Source of the DNA: Kribbella amoyensis | Lineage (GTDB): Bacteria > Actinomycetota > Actinomycetes > Propionibacteriales > Kribbellaceae | DNA length: 64,000 nt | NCBI RefSeq assembly: GCF_007828865.1 | Contig: NZ_VIVK01000001.1 | Location: 5,518,001-5,582,000, forward strand | Reading direction: 5' to 3' | Shown here: piece after piece, positions 25,271 through 33,045 of the stretch | How the letters are laid out: each line of letters begins with the position of its first letter | How positions within the stretch are numbered: position 1 is the stretch's first letter | The notes under the pieces: generated by a model | Databases searched by the model: none | What the model was told of the DNA's origin: nothing | What the model saw: the letters and a program-made list of their open reading frames with translations, nothing else | Program-made: the position numbers and the translations under genes

Positions 25271-26026
25271 TCAGTCCTCCTGGTCTCCAGTGGTACTGAG
25301 GCTCGGTAAAAGCTGACGGACCCGGGCATCGATCTCGGCCGCCACCGCGACGAACTCCGGGTACAGGTCCTTCCGACGACCGGCCGCGGGATCGGGGATG
25401 CTCCAGTGCGCCCGCTGCCCGTTCGTCGGGGGAAGAGCCTCGCGCGCCTTGTCGCACAAGGTGATCGTGTGGCCGAATCGGGTCCGCTCGGCGGAGCCGA
25501 TCGCGCGAGGTCGCTGCCTTGTGATGTCGAGGTCGTAGTGCTCGCGTAGTACGCGAACCGCGTGGGGATGGACGGCGTCCTTCGGCTTGGTACCGGCGCT
25601 GGCCACGCGGAGGTGGGTGCCGGCGTGGTGGCGGAGCAGGGCCTCGGCGATGGGCGAGCGCGCGCTGTTGCCGCTGCAGACGAAGAGCACACTCGATCCT
25701 GTGGTCTTGCGAGGTGGCGGTGTTGGTACGGGGGTCATGCGGAGCGCTGGATGGAGAGCGGTGCCTAGGTCTTCGAGTTCCTCGGCGCAGCGGGCGAGGT
25801 CGAGGTGGTAGTAGGTGTCCCGCCCGTCGAAGCTGCTCCGCCGCGACGTCACCAGGCCGCCGTCGCGCAGGAGTTTGAGGTGGTACGAGACAAGGTTCTG
25901 CGGCTCGTCCACGATCCCGACCAGCTCACGCACCCGCAGATCACTCCGCGCCAACTCGGTCATCAGCAGCCACCGCACCGGATGCCCCGCCAACCGAACG
26001 AACCCAGGAAGCGCACCGTCGCCCAC
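25271..26026 (-). CDS. ArsR regulator fused to low-molecular-weight phosphatase-type arsenate reductase
   Basis: 251 residues. Residues 1-95 are an ArsR winged helix (V-R-E-L-V-G-I-V-D-E-P-Q-N-L-V-S-Y-H-L-K-L-L-R-D-G-G-L-V); residues 110-245 are an LMW-PTP/ArsC domain with C117-S-G-N-S-A-R123-S-P as phosphate loop and D212 in P-D-P as acid. C191 (T-L-C-D) matches the second ArsC cysteine, but no third one follows, pointing to a mycothiol/mycoredoxin-type reduction rather than the thioredoxin type. No obvious arsenic-binding cysteine pair in the HTH part. Start is a GTG; a perfect ArsR-type operator lies 13 nt upstream, so the protein probably represses itself. Confidence 0.85.
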   Translation of the reverse strand: MGDGALPGFVRLAGHPVRWLLMTELARSDLRVRELVGIVDEPQNLVSYHLKLLRDGGLVTSRRSSFDGRDTYYHLDLARCAEELEDLGTALHPALRMTPVPTPPPRKTTGSSVLFVCSGNSARSPIAEALLRHHAGTHLRVASAGTKPKDAVHPHAVRVLREHYDLDITRQRPRAIGSAERTRFGHTITLCDKAREALPPTNGQRAHWSIPDPAAGRRKDLYPEFVAVAAEIDARVRQLLPSLSTTGDQED

Positions 26027-26039
26027 CCTCCCGACAATA

Positions 26040-26057
26040 CATCAACTCCAGTTGATG
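26040..26057. promoter_or_regulatory. ArsR-type operator
   Basis: Perfect palindrome CATCAACT-CC-AGTTGATG, containing the ATCAA-N6-TTGAT core bound by ArsR/SmtB proteins. It is immediately upstream of the ArsR-ArsC fusion gene. Confidence 0.75.
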
Positions 26058-26082
26058 GAAAGACCTCAGGTAGTGGGGCGGC

Positions 26083-26141
26083 TGGCGGGTTGTTGGACCG
26101 ATGGCCATGCTGCAGCACGGCAGTCATCCAACAACCCGCCA
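26083..26141. repeat. Long 15-bp hairpin in a divergent intergenic region
   Basis: TGGCGGGTTGTTGGA (26083-26097) is perfectly complementary to 26127-26141. The 29-nt loop itself holds the palindrome TGCTGCAGCA (26108-26117). It lies between divergent genes, where a terminator would not be expected, 29 bp from the ArsR operator. It could be an RNA element in the leader of the LLM gene or a protein site. Function unknown. Confidence 0.6.
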
Positions 26142-26283
26142 TCGGCGTCAGCGGGGAGTGGGCGTTCGCGCAGACGCCGAGGTGAGTTCCGGACAGTCGT
26201 GGAATAGAGCCCGCCCACCCCGACGTTGACGTGTCAACCTAGACTTGCTGGGTGACAGGAACGACGGATGGAGAGATGGGCTC

Positions 26284-27315
26284 ATGACCGACCTTGTGTT
26301 CGGGCTCGATACGTTCGGTGACATCCCGGAGGGTGACGACGGGAAGCTGATCACGGACGCGGCGGCGATTCGGCAGGTGGTCGACGAGGCCGTGCTGGCC
26401 GACGAGCTCGGGGTCGATGCGATCGCGCTGGGGGAGCACCACCGGCCGGAGTACTCGATCTCGACGCCGGAGACGGTGCTGGCCGGGATCGCGGCGCGGA
26501 CCTCGCGGATCAAGCTCGGGTCCGGGGTGACCGTGCTGAGCTCGGACGATCCGGTCCGGGTGTTCCAGCGGTTCTCGACCGTGGACGCGTTGTCGAACGG
26601 GCGGGCCGAGGTGATCCTCGGGCGCGGGTCGTTCACGGAGTCGTTCCCGCTGTTCGGGTACGACCTGAAGGACTACGACACCCTGTTCGAGGAGAAGCTG
26701 CAACTGTTCGTCCAGTTGCTCGACGAGAAGCCGGTGAACTGGAACGGCACCACGCGCGCCGCACTCGACAACGCGGACGTGTACCCCAAGACCGAGTCCG
26801 GCCGGTTGGCGACCTGGGTCGGGGTCGGCGGATCACCGCAGTCGGTGGTGCGGACCGCGTACTACGGGTTGCCGCTGATGCTCGCGATCATCGGGGGAGC
26901 CCCGGACCGCTTCGGCCCGTACCTCGACCTGTACCGTCGCGCGGCCGAGCAGTTCGGTACCGTCGCGCACCCGGTCGGCATGCACTCGCCGGGCTTCATC
27001 GCGGACACCGATGAGGAAGCGAAGGAGCTGTACTACCCGCGGTACAAGGTGATGCGGGACCGGATCGGTGCGCTGCGCGGCTGGCCGCCGGTGCGCCGGG
27101 AGGAGTTCGACTCCGAGGTCGAGCACGGGTCGTTGTACGTCGGGTCGCCGGAGACCGTGGCTCGCCGGATCGCGGCGGCCGTGAAGAAGCTCGGGGTCGG
27201 CCGGTTCGACCTGATCTACACCGCGGGACCGCTCCCGGTCAGTGCCCGGCTGAAGGCGGTCGAGCTGTACGGCAGCAAGGTCATCCCGATGGTCCGCGAG
27301 ATCGTGGCGGGCTGA
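26284..27315 (+). CDS. LLM-class flavin-dependent oxidoreductase
   Basis: 343 residues, bacterial luciferase-like TIM barrel. Opens F-G-L-D-T-F-G-D, then L-G-E-H-H-R-P-E-Y-S-I-S-T-P, and L-S-N-G-R-A-E-V-I-L-G-R-G-S, the pattern of the subgroup that includes CE1758-like proteins. These use FMN or F420; the cofactor cannot be settled from sequence. The next gene, 4 nt downstream, is an F420/NADP-type protein, favouring a redox pair. ATG at 26284 follows GGAGAG and gives the family N-terminus. Confidence 0.87.
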   Translation: MTDLVFGLDTFGDIPEGDDGKLITDAAAIRQVVDEAVLADELGVDAIALGEHHRPEYSISTPETVLAGIAARTSRIKLGSGVTVLSSDDPVRVFQRFSTVDALSNGRAEVILGRGSFTESFPLFGYDLKDYDTLFEEKLQLFVQLLDEKPVNWNGTTRAALDNADVYPKTESGRLATWVGVGGSPQSVVRTAYYGLPLMLAIIGGAPDRFGPYLDLYRRAAEQFGTVAHPVGMHSPGFIADTDEEAKELYYPRYKVMRDRIGALRGWPPVRREEFDSEVEHGSLYVGSPETVARRIAAAVKKLGVGRFDLIYTAGPLPVSARLKAVELYGSKVIPMVREIVAG

Positions 27316-27318
27316 CCG

Positions 27319-28017
27319 ATGACGACCAGCGGAACCACTCTCGCGATCCTCGGCGCCGGCAAGGTCGGTACCGTCCTGGCCCGCCTCGCGGTCGCGGCCG
27401 GGTACCGCGTGCTGATCGCGGGCTCCGGTGAGGTCGGCAAGATCGCGCTGATCGTCGAGGTGGTCACGCCCGGCGCGATCGCCACCACGGCAGCCGACGC
27501 GGTCGAGCAGGCGGACGTGGTGATCCTGGCGCTGCCGCTCGGCAAGCACCGGAGCATCCCGGCCGAGGAACTGCGCGGCAAGCTCGTGATCGACGCGATG
27601 AACTACTGGTGGGAGGTCGACGGGATCCGTGACGACCTGACCGACCCGCGCACGTCGTCCAGCGAGATCGTCCAGGCGTTCCTGCCCGGGTCCCGGGTGG
27701 TGAAGGCGTTCAACCACATGGGCTACCACGATCTCGAGGACGGCGCGCGGCCGGCTGGAGCGTTGGATCGCAAGGCGATCGCGGTCGCGGGGGAGCCTGG
27801 CGCCGCGGAAGAGGTCGCGGCGATCGTGGACGCGCTCGGGTTCGATCCGGTCATCGCCGGGCCGCTGGCCGAGGGGATGCGGCTGGAGCCGGCGACCGAG
27901 TTGTTCGGCGCGAACGTCGACGCCGCCGAGATCCGCGCGATGCTCGAACGGTTCCCCGCCACACCTCGCGGCCAGGCCGTCGCCGAGGCCCGAGCGACCA
28001 GCGGCGAGCCGGTCTAA
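27319..28017 (+). CDS. NADPH-dependent F420 reductase-like protein
   Basis: 232 residues. N-terminal Rossmann fold L-A-I-L-G-A-G-K-V-G-T-V-L (G-x-G-x-x-G), then V-I-L-A-L-P-L, I-D-A-M-N-Y-W-W, and V-V-K-A-F-N-H-M, the typical Fno/F420_oxidored sequence set. It would pass hydride between NADP and F420. The NADP 2'-phosphate loop, normally S-R/T-x-x at the end of strand 2, reads A-G-S-G-E, so cofactor preference is open. Follows the LLM gene in an operon; its last bases overlap the convergent VOC gene. Confidence 0.8.
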   Translation: MTTSGTTLAILGAGKVGTVLARLAVAAGYRVLIAGSGEVGKIALIVEVVTPGAIATTAADAVEQADVVILALPLGKHRSIPAEELRGKLVIDAMNYWWEVDGIRDDLTDPRTSSSEIVQAFLPGSRVVKAFNHMGYHDLEDGARPAGALDRKAIAVAGEPGAAEEVAAIVDALGFDPVIAGPLAEGMRLEPATELFGANVDAAEIRAMLERFPATPRGQAVAEARATSGEPV

Positions 28018-28691
28018 GCGACGAAGGTGAGCTGGATCCCGTCCGGATCGTAGGCGTCCGCGCGGGATTCGGCCGTCGCCAGACCGAGGTGGTCGACGGT
28101 CAGCAAGTACGACGGGCTCAGCTTCACCGCGTCGGTGCCGAGCCGGAAGTACACCGCCTCGTCCGCCCCGTCCGGCGTCCACCGCTCCATCCCGAGCTGG
28201 TTCCCGTAGAACTCGATCGCCGCGTCGAGATCGGGCGCCGCCAACGCGACGAAGGCCAGGCGCTCGGCCGGCCCGGACGTGATCGGCGGGACCCGGAACT
28301 CCTCCGAGCGCTGCAGAAGCTCGACGCGGACCCCGTTCGGATCGGCCAGGAACGCGAGCCGCCCCTGCCCGCTGCTCGCCGTCCTCGGCTCCGACAGCGC
28401 GGCGTACCCCGCCTCGGTCAGCCGGGCGAAGTCGCCGTCCAGGTCGTCGGTCATGAAGCCGACGTGATCCAGTCCGTATGTCGCGTCCGGCGCCGCCGCG
28501 TCCCGGCTGTGCAGCAACTCGACCAGGCCGGTCGCGATCTGCACGTGCACACGGTCGACGCGGCCGTCGCCCATCACGATCCGGTCGACCACCTCGGCGC
28601 CGATCTGCTCGGTGTAGAAGGCCAAACTGGCCTCCAGGTCGCTGATCCTGGCCCCGACGTGGTTCAGTTCGTAGATCACGCCCGCCATCAT
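28014..28691 (-). CDS. Two-domain VOC protein (extradiol dioxygenase/glyoxalase-like)
   Basis: 225 residues with two VOC modules, roughly 5-125 and 140-225. Each shows the metal-site pattern: L-N-H-V-G-A-R-I-S-D-L, G-L-D-H-V-G-F, D-P-N-G-V-R-V-E-L-L, V-D-H-L-G-L and D-P-D-G-I-Q-L-T. The second module lacks the final Glu (T-F-V-A instead), so only one full site may exist. Two adjacent ATG codons start it; the codon pair directly abuts a perfect LacI-type palindrome in its leader, so a repressor there would also cover the ribosome site. Divergent from the LLM/Fe-S/FAD operon; likely the same pathway. Confidence 0.8.
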   Translation of the reverse strand: MMAGVIYELNHVGARISDLEASLAFYTEQIGAEVVDRIVMGDGRVDRVHVQIATGLVELLHSRDAAAPDATYGLDHVGFMTDDLDGDFARLTEAGYAALSEPRTASSGQGRLAFLADPNGVRVELLQRSEEFRVPPITSGPAERLAFVALAAPDLDAAIEFYGNQLGMERWTPDGADEAVYFRLGTDAVKLSPSYLLTVDHLGLATAESRADAYDPDGIQLTFVA

Positions 28692-28705
28692 GGCAAACGT
28701 TTGCC
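28692..28705. promoter_or_regulatory. LacI/GalR-family operator
   Basis: Perfect 14-bp palindrome GGCAAACGTTTGCC with the central A-A-C-G-T-T of LacI-family operators. It begins one base from the ATG of the minus-strand VOC gene and is 146 bp upstream of the rightward operon. The regulator is not encoded next to it. Confidence 0.7.
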
Positions 28706-28850
28706 GGAGCCTGTCAAGGCGAATCGGCGAGGCAGAGACAAAGCCGCGATCCGCTGGCTACAGTGAAATGGATCGGATCGGGGTCCGAGCCAGACAGTCC
28801 GTCGCCCCTCGCGCTGCCGCCCCTCGCGCTCGGCAGTGAGAGGAGCAGCG

Positions 28851-29903
28851 ATGGTGCGGTTCAGCTACGTCCAGCTTCCCGACTATCCGCTCGCGGACTG
28901 CATCGACATGATCAGGACCGCGGACGAGTTGGGCTTCTACGCCGCGTACAGCGTCGACGAGACCTGGCACAAGGACATGTGGTTGTTGTTCGCCGCCGCC
29001 GCGGACAAGACCAGGAACATCCGGCTCGGACCCAACGTCACGCACGTGATCCTGCGCGAGCCGACCCACATCTGCCAGATGCTCGCAACCCTGGACGAAC
29101 TGTCCGGCGGCCGGGCGGAGGCGGTGGTCAGCTTCGGCAACCTCGGCCTGCTCGCCCAGTACCAGATCGACTGGACGCAGACGAAGCCGCTGGCCCGGGT
29201 CCGGGAGGGGATGGAAGTGATGCGGCGCTTCCTGGACGAGGGCGCGATCACCTTCGACGGCGAGTTCTTCCAGTACTCCGGGCTGTTCACGTTCGCGCGG
29301 CCGGTGCAGGAGCGGATCCCGTTGAAGATGGGCGCGATGGGCGGTCCGCGCTCGTTCGAGGTCGCGGGCGAGATCGCCGACGGCATGCACCACGCGCTCG
29401 GGTACTCGCGGGAGAACTACGAGTACGTCGCCGAGCACGTCCGGCTCGGGCTGGACAAGTCCGGCCGCAGCCTGGACGACTTCGACCTCGGGGCCTGGGT
29501 GGTGTTCGCGGTGGCCGAGGACTCCGAGGCGGCCAAGCGGGCGGCCCGGATCATGGTCGGCTTCTACATCTCCTCGATGCCGGCCAGCCAGCTCGCCCGG
29601 CACGGCCTGAACCGCGACGACCTGCAACCGATCATCGACGCGCTCGGCGCGGGCCAGATCGACCGCGCGATCGAGCTCACCACCCCGGAGCTGGCGGACA
29701 CGCTGTCGGTGTCCGGGACGCCGGAGGAGTGCGTCGCCAAGCTGAAGAGCGACATCCTGCCCACCGGCGTCAACCACATCATCGCCGCGGTCACCGACCC
29801 GATGATGGTGAAGGCGTTCAGCGGCAAGGAGATCACCGGCGTCCCGGACGTGCAGGGACAGCTACGCCTCATCCACGACAAGGTGATGCCCGAACTCGCG
29901 TGA
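28851..29903 (+). CDS. LLM-class F420-dependent oxidoreductase (Mer-like)
   Basis: 350 residues. TIM-barrel LLM protein with D-E-L-G-F-Y-A-A-Y-S-V-D-E-T-W, R-L-G-P-N-V-T-H-V-I-L-R-E-P, E-L-S-G-G-R-A-E and K-M-G-A-M-G-G-P-R-S-F-E-V, resembling methylenetetrahydromethanopterin reductase-type F420 enzymes more than FMN luciferases. Substrate unknown. GAGAGGAGCAGCG precedes the ATG at 28851. First gene of a four-gene operon; the Fe-S protein follows after 14 nt. The Mer-like group suggests hydride transfer to a carbon substrate, but nothing in the neighbourhood names it. Confidence 0.87.
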   Translation: MVRFSYVQLPDYPLADCIDMIRTADELGFYAAYSVDETWHKDMWLLFAAAADKTRNIRLGPNVTHVILREPTHICQMLATLDELSGGRAEAVVSFGNLGLLAQYQIDWTQTKPLARVREGMEVMRRFLDEGAITFDGEFFQYSGLFTFARPVQERIPLKMGAMGGPRSFEVAGEIADGMHHALGYSRENYEYVAEHVRLGLDKSGRSLDDFDLGAWVVFAVAEDSEAAKRAARIMVGFYISSMPASQLARHGLNRDDLQPIIDALGAGQIDRAIELTTPELADTLSVSGTPEECVAKLKSDILPTGVNHIIAAVTDPMMVKAFSGKEITGVPDVQGQLRLIHDKVMPELA

Positions 29904-29917
29904 CGCCGGAGGTTGCC

Positions 29918-31141
29918 ATGAGTTCGGACGAGAGCACGGAAGCGGGCGACGCGCAGCGGGAGTTCGTCGAGCAGTGGCGCGATCCGGCGTACAACTGCTT
30001 CAGCTCGGGCCACAAGTTCTGCCGGAACGTGTGCCCGGTCATGCAGGTCACCCGGAACGAGAATCACTCGCCGACCGCCTTCCACGCGAACATCGTCGCG
30101 ATGGAGCAGGGCGGGCTGACGGTCGCGGACGTCGCCGAGGACTACGTCCACTGCACCCAGTGCGGCGCCTGCGAGTTGCGCTGCCCCAACACGTTGATGG
30201 CCGGCGACTTCTACCGAGCCCGGACGCGCACAGTCGACGTGGTCAAGGCGATGCGGGCCCTGGCCGTGGAATCCGGTCTCGAGCAGCCGAACTGGAAGCG
30301 CTGGGTCGAGGCCACGGTCGACCGGAAGAACGAACCGGTGCTCGACGTCCCGGTGTCCCAGGAGAACGTGGCGAAGTGGGCCGAAGGGCTCGGCCTGGAA
30401 GCCGGCGGCGAGACGATCTTGTTCGTCGACTGCGAGGCAGCGTTCTACCGTACTTCGCTGCCGCGCGCGGTCGCCCTGATCCTGAGAGCGGGTGGGGTCG
30501 AGTTCGGACTGATGCGCGAGCAGTGGTGTTGTGGCGGACCCGCAGCCGAAATGGGGTACGTGGCGCAGTCCCGCGAGTTCGCCGAGCACAACGTGGCCGA
30601 CTGGCGGGCGATCGGCGCGCGCCGGATCATCACGCTCGACCCGCACGACTACATCACCTTCACCGAGGACTACCCGCGGTACTTCGGTCCGGCGTACGAG
30701 TTCGAGATCGTGCACATCACCGAACTCGTGGCCGAGCTGGTCCGGGACGGGAAACTCCAACTCAGCAAGCCGATCGAGCGCGTCGCGACGTACCACGACC
30801 CCTGTCGGCTCAACAAGCGCAAGGGGATCCACCAATCACCTCGCGAGATCCTGCGGGCGATTCCGGGCCTGGACTTCCGCGACGTCGACCACGTCACGCA
30901 GTGGGCGTACTGCTCGGGGGCGGGCGCCGGTCTGAGCATCGAGCGACCCGAACTCACCCGGGCGATCAGCGGCCAGCGGCTCGACCGAGCGGCGCAACTG
31001 GACGTCGACCTGCTGGTCAGCGCGTGCGTCTGGTCGGAACGCCCACTCACCGAAGCCGGCGAGCACCGGGAGCCGCGGATCGAGGTCCGCGACCTGATGG
31101 AACTGGTGGCCGAGTCGGCCGGGCTCGAGGTGACGCCATGA
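29918..31141 (+). CDS. HdrB/GlpC-type (Fe-S)-binding protein with CCG domains
   Basis: 407 residues. An N-terminal iron-sulfur region has a degenerate first set (C27, C35, C39-P) and a complete second set C79-x2-C82-x2-C85-x3-C89-P. Two CCG-type cysteine-rich domains follow: V-D-C-E-A-A-F then W-C-C-G-G-P-A-A-E-M-G, and Y-H-D-P-C-R-L-N-K then Y-C-S-G-A-G-A and S-A-C-V-W. In the second CCG domain the double Cys is reduced to C-S-G. Such proteins carry electrons between flavoproteins and quinone or other acceptors. Start at ATG after GGAGGTTGCC. Its stop overlaps the FAD oxidase start (ATGA). Confidence 0.85.
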   Translation: MSSDESTEAGDAQREFVEQWRDPAYNCFSSGHKFCRNVCPVMQVTRNENHSPTAFHANIVAMEQGGLTVADVAEDYVHCTQCGACELRCPNTLMAGDFYRARTRTVDVVKAMRALAVESGLEQPNWKRWVEATVDRKNEPVLDVPVSQENVAKWAEGLGLEAGGETILFVDCEAAFYRTSLPRAVALILRAGGVEFGLMREQWCCGGPAAEMGYVAQSREFAEHNVADWRAIGARRIITLDPHDYITFTEDYPRYFGPAYEFEIVHITELVAELVRDGKLQLSKPIERVATYHDPCRLNKRKGIHQSPREILRAIPGLDFRDVDHVTQWAYCSGAGAGLSIERPELTRAISGQRLDRAAQLDVDLLVSACVWSERPLTEAGEHREPRIEVRDLMELVAESAGLEVTP

Positions 31142-32640
31142 CCGAGCGAGCGATCTCCGACGCGGTGTACGACGAACTGGTCGGCATCCTGGGTCCGGAC
31201 GGGGTCCTGACCGGCAAGTCGGCGAGGTGGAACCGGACCAGGGTCCCGGCGCCGTTCCCGGTGCATCGGTGGCACGAGCACGTCCCCGACGTCGTGGTGC
31301 TGCCGCGGACCACCGAGCAGGTCGCCGAGATCGTCAGGCTCGCGAACCGGCGCAAGCTCCCGGTCGTTCCCCGCGCGGCCGGGACCGGGCTGACCGACGG
31401 GGCGACCCCGCTGAACGGCGGGATCCTGCTGGACGTGAAGCGGATGAACGAGATCCGCGAGATCGACCTGCTCGACCGGACCGTGACCGTGCAACCCGGG
31501 CTCAACATGCTGAAGCTCAACGAGGTGCTCCAGCCGCACGGCGTGATGTTCCCGGACGACCCGGCGAGCTACCCGTGCTCGATGATCGGCGGCCGGATCG
31601 GGACCAGCGGCTGGTCGCTGATCGGCGCGCGGTACGGCCACACCCGCGACCTGGTCTGCTCGCTCGAGGTGGTGTTGCCGACCGGCGAGGTGGTCCGGAT
31701 CGGCGAGGGCGGTGGCCGGAAGGTGCGCAAGGCATCGACCGGGTTCACGCTCAAACCGTTGTTCTTTGGGCACGAGGGCACGCTGGGCGTGGTCACCGAG
31801 GCGACCCTCGAACTGGTCCCGCGGCCGCAAGCCGAGTTCGCGGCGTTCTTCGGGTACCGCGACTACGACACCGCGTGGCGCAGTACCGGGGCGTTGGCGC
31901 GGTCCGGGTTCGCGACGCTGGCCGGGGTGGTGCTGTTCGACGAGTGGAAGCTCGCGTACCTGCGCCGCGACGACGAGGCGTACATCGAGCAGCCGGACTG
32001 GCTGAAGAGCGTGGTGGCGGTCGCGATGTACGGCAACGAGGCCGAGGTGGTCCCGGCGGCGCGCGAGATCATGCGGATCGGGCGGGAGAGCGGGGGGACG
32101 TACCTCGGCGACGAGGTGAGCCAGGGTGACTGGGCGGCGCGCCACGACCGGTACGCGATCCCGCTGCACGGGCGGCTCCGGAGCGGCGAGGTGGTGCCGA
32201 TGTCGTGGCACTGCGAGGACGCGGCGCTGAACTACAGCGTGCTGCCGCAGGTCCACGAGGAATGGCACGCGATCGCCGACCGGTACATCGAGCGGTACGG
32301 CATCTTCGACGACTGGGGGATCTTCGCCTACACCAACGGGGCTTACAAGCCGTGGGGCGACTACCTGGTCGAGATCGACATCGGCATCTGGGAGCAGCGG
32401 CTCGACGACGAGGGCTGGGCGGCCTGGCTGAACTGCAAGCGCGAGATCACCGAAGTCACGCTGAAGTACGGCGGCTCGATCAGCGCGTGCCACGGGGCGA
32501 GCCGGGCGGGCGACGTGGACTACGTCCCGCAGGAGCTGGGCGGTGCGTTCGACGTGATGAAGAAGATCAAGCGGACGCTGGATCCGAACAACGTGATGAA
32601 CCCGGGCAAGTACCTGCTCGATCAGGCCTACGAGGACTGA
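31138..32640 (+). CDS. FAD-linked oxidase (GlcD/D-lactate dehydrogenase type)
   Basis: 500 residues. PCMH FAD-binding domain (about 40-225): V-V-L-P-R-T-T-E-Q-V-A-E-I-V-R, V-V-P-R-A-A-G-T-G-L-T-D-G-A, and F-F-G-H-E-G-T-L-G-V-V-T-E-A, then a C-terminal cap ending K-R-T-L-D-P-N-N-V-M-N-P-G-K. Oxidises a 2-hydroxy acid or similar alcohol; the usual P-G-G-x-x-x-x-x-A-G-x-S loop is changed (P-R-A-A-G-T-G-L-T). Together with the Fe-S protein it forms a GlcDF/Dld-like electron-transfer pair. The true substrate is unknown. ATGA overlap with the previous gene. Confidence 0.88.
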   Translation: MTERAISDAVYDELVGILGPDGVLTGKSARWNRTRVPAPFPVHRWHEHVPDVVVLPRTTEQVAEIVRLANRRKLPVVPRAAGTGLTDGATPLNGGILLDVKRMNEIREIDLLDRTVTVQPGLNMLKLNEVLQPHGVMFPDDPASYPCSMIGGRIGTSGWSLIGARYGHTRDLVCSLEVVLPTGEVVRIGEGGGRKVRKASTGFTLKPLFFGHEGTLGVVTEATLELVPRPQAEFAAFFGYRDYDTAWRSTGALARSGFATLAGVVLFDEWKLAYLRRDDEAYIEQPDWLKSVVAVAMYGNEAEVVPAAREIMRIGRESGGTYLGDEVSQGDWAARHDRYAIPLHGRLRSGEVVPMSWHCEDAALNYSVLPQVHEEWHAIADRYIERYGIFDDWGIFAYTNGAYKPWGDYLVEIDIGIWEQRLDDEGWAAWLNCKREITEVTLKYGGSISACHGASRAGDVDYVPQELGGAFDVMKKIKRTLDPNNVMNPGKYLLDQAYED

Positions 32641-32649
32641 GGAGATCCC

Positions 32650-32916
32650 ATGTTCGGCTTCCGGCTCTCGGCGCAGAGACCACCCGCCGCCCGGCGGATC
32701 ACCGACGACGTGGTGATGCGGTTCGACCAGGTCTACGAGGTGGATCCGGCCAAGATGACGCTCTTTCCGCAGCAGGACCTGCCGGCCTGGGACACGCACC
32801 GGATCATCGACAGCCGGTGGGACCACCTGGCGTGGATGCACCGGCATTTCGCCGACAAGGTCCTCGGCATGCCGGAGCTCGGACTCGACGAGGACGGCAA
32901 CCCGCCCGGCGACTGA
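32650..32916 (+). CDS. Small conserved-looking protein at the end of the redox operon
   Basis: 88 residues, no recognised domain. Rich in aromatic and histidine residues: W-D-T-H-R-I-I-D-S-R-W-D-H-L-A-W-M-H-R-H-F-A-D, with a Q-Q-D-L-P-A-W start. No signal peptide or membrane segment. It begins 9 nt after the oxidase stop, preceded by GAGGAGATCCC, so it is the fourth gene of the operon and probably a helper or subunit. Function not known. Confidence 0.7.
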   Translation: MFGFRLSAQRPPAARRITDDVVMRFDQVYEVDPAKMTLFPQQDLPAWDTHRIIDSRWDHLAWMHRHFADKVLGMPELGLDEDGNPPGD

Positions 32917-32961
32917 CCGCCGGCGCGGACCGGACGACTGCCGAGAACTGAGTGCCTCGCG

Positions 32962-33045
32962 ATGAGCCGTCACCTCCAGAGCGCAGGCCACATCGTCATG
33001 ACCGACCCCGAAGGCCACGAGTTCTGCCTGGACCGAGACCTCAGA
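32962..33045 (+). pseudogene. C-terminal remnant of a VOC/glyoxalase-like gene
   Basis: A 28-codon stretch encodes G-H-I-V-M-T-D-P-E-G-H-E-F-C-L-D, the closing strand motif of VOC proteins of the V-M-x-D-P-E-G-N-E-F-C type. Nothing before it in any frame continues the domain, and it runs into the end of the convergent LLM gene. This looks like the tail of a deleted gene. Only this short motif supports the call. Confidence 0.55.
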
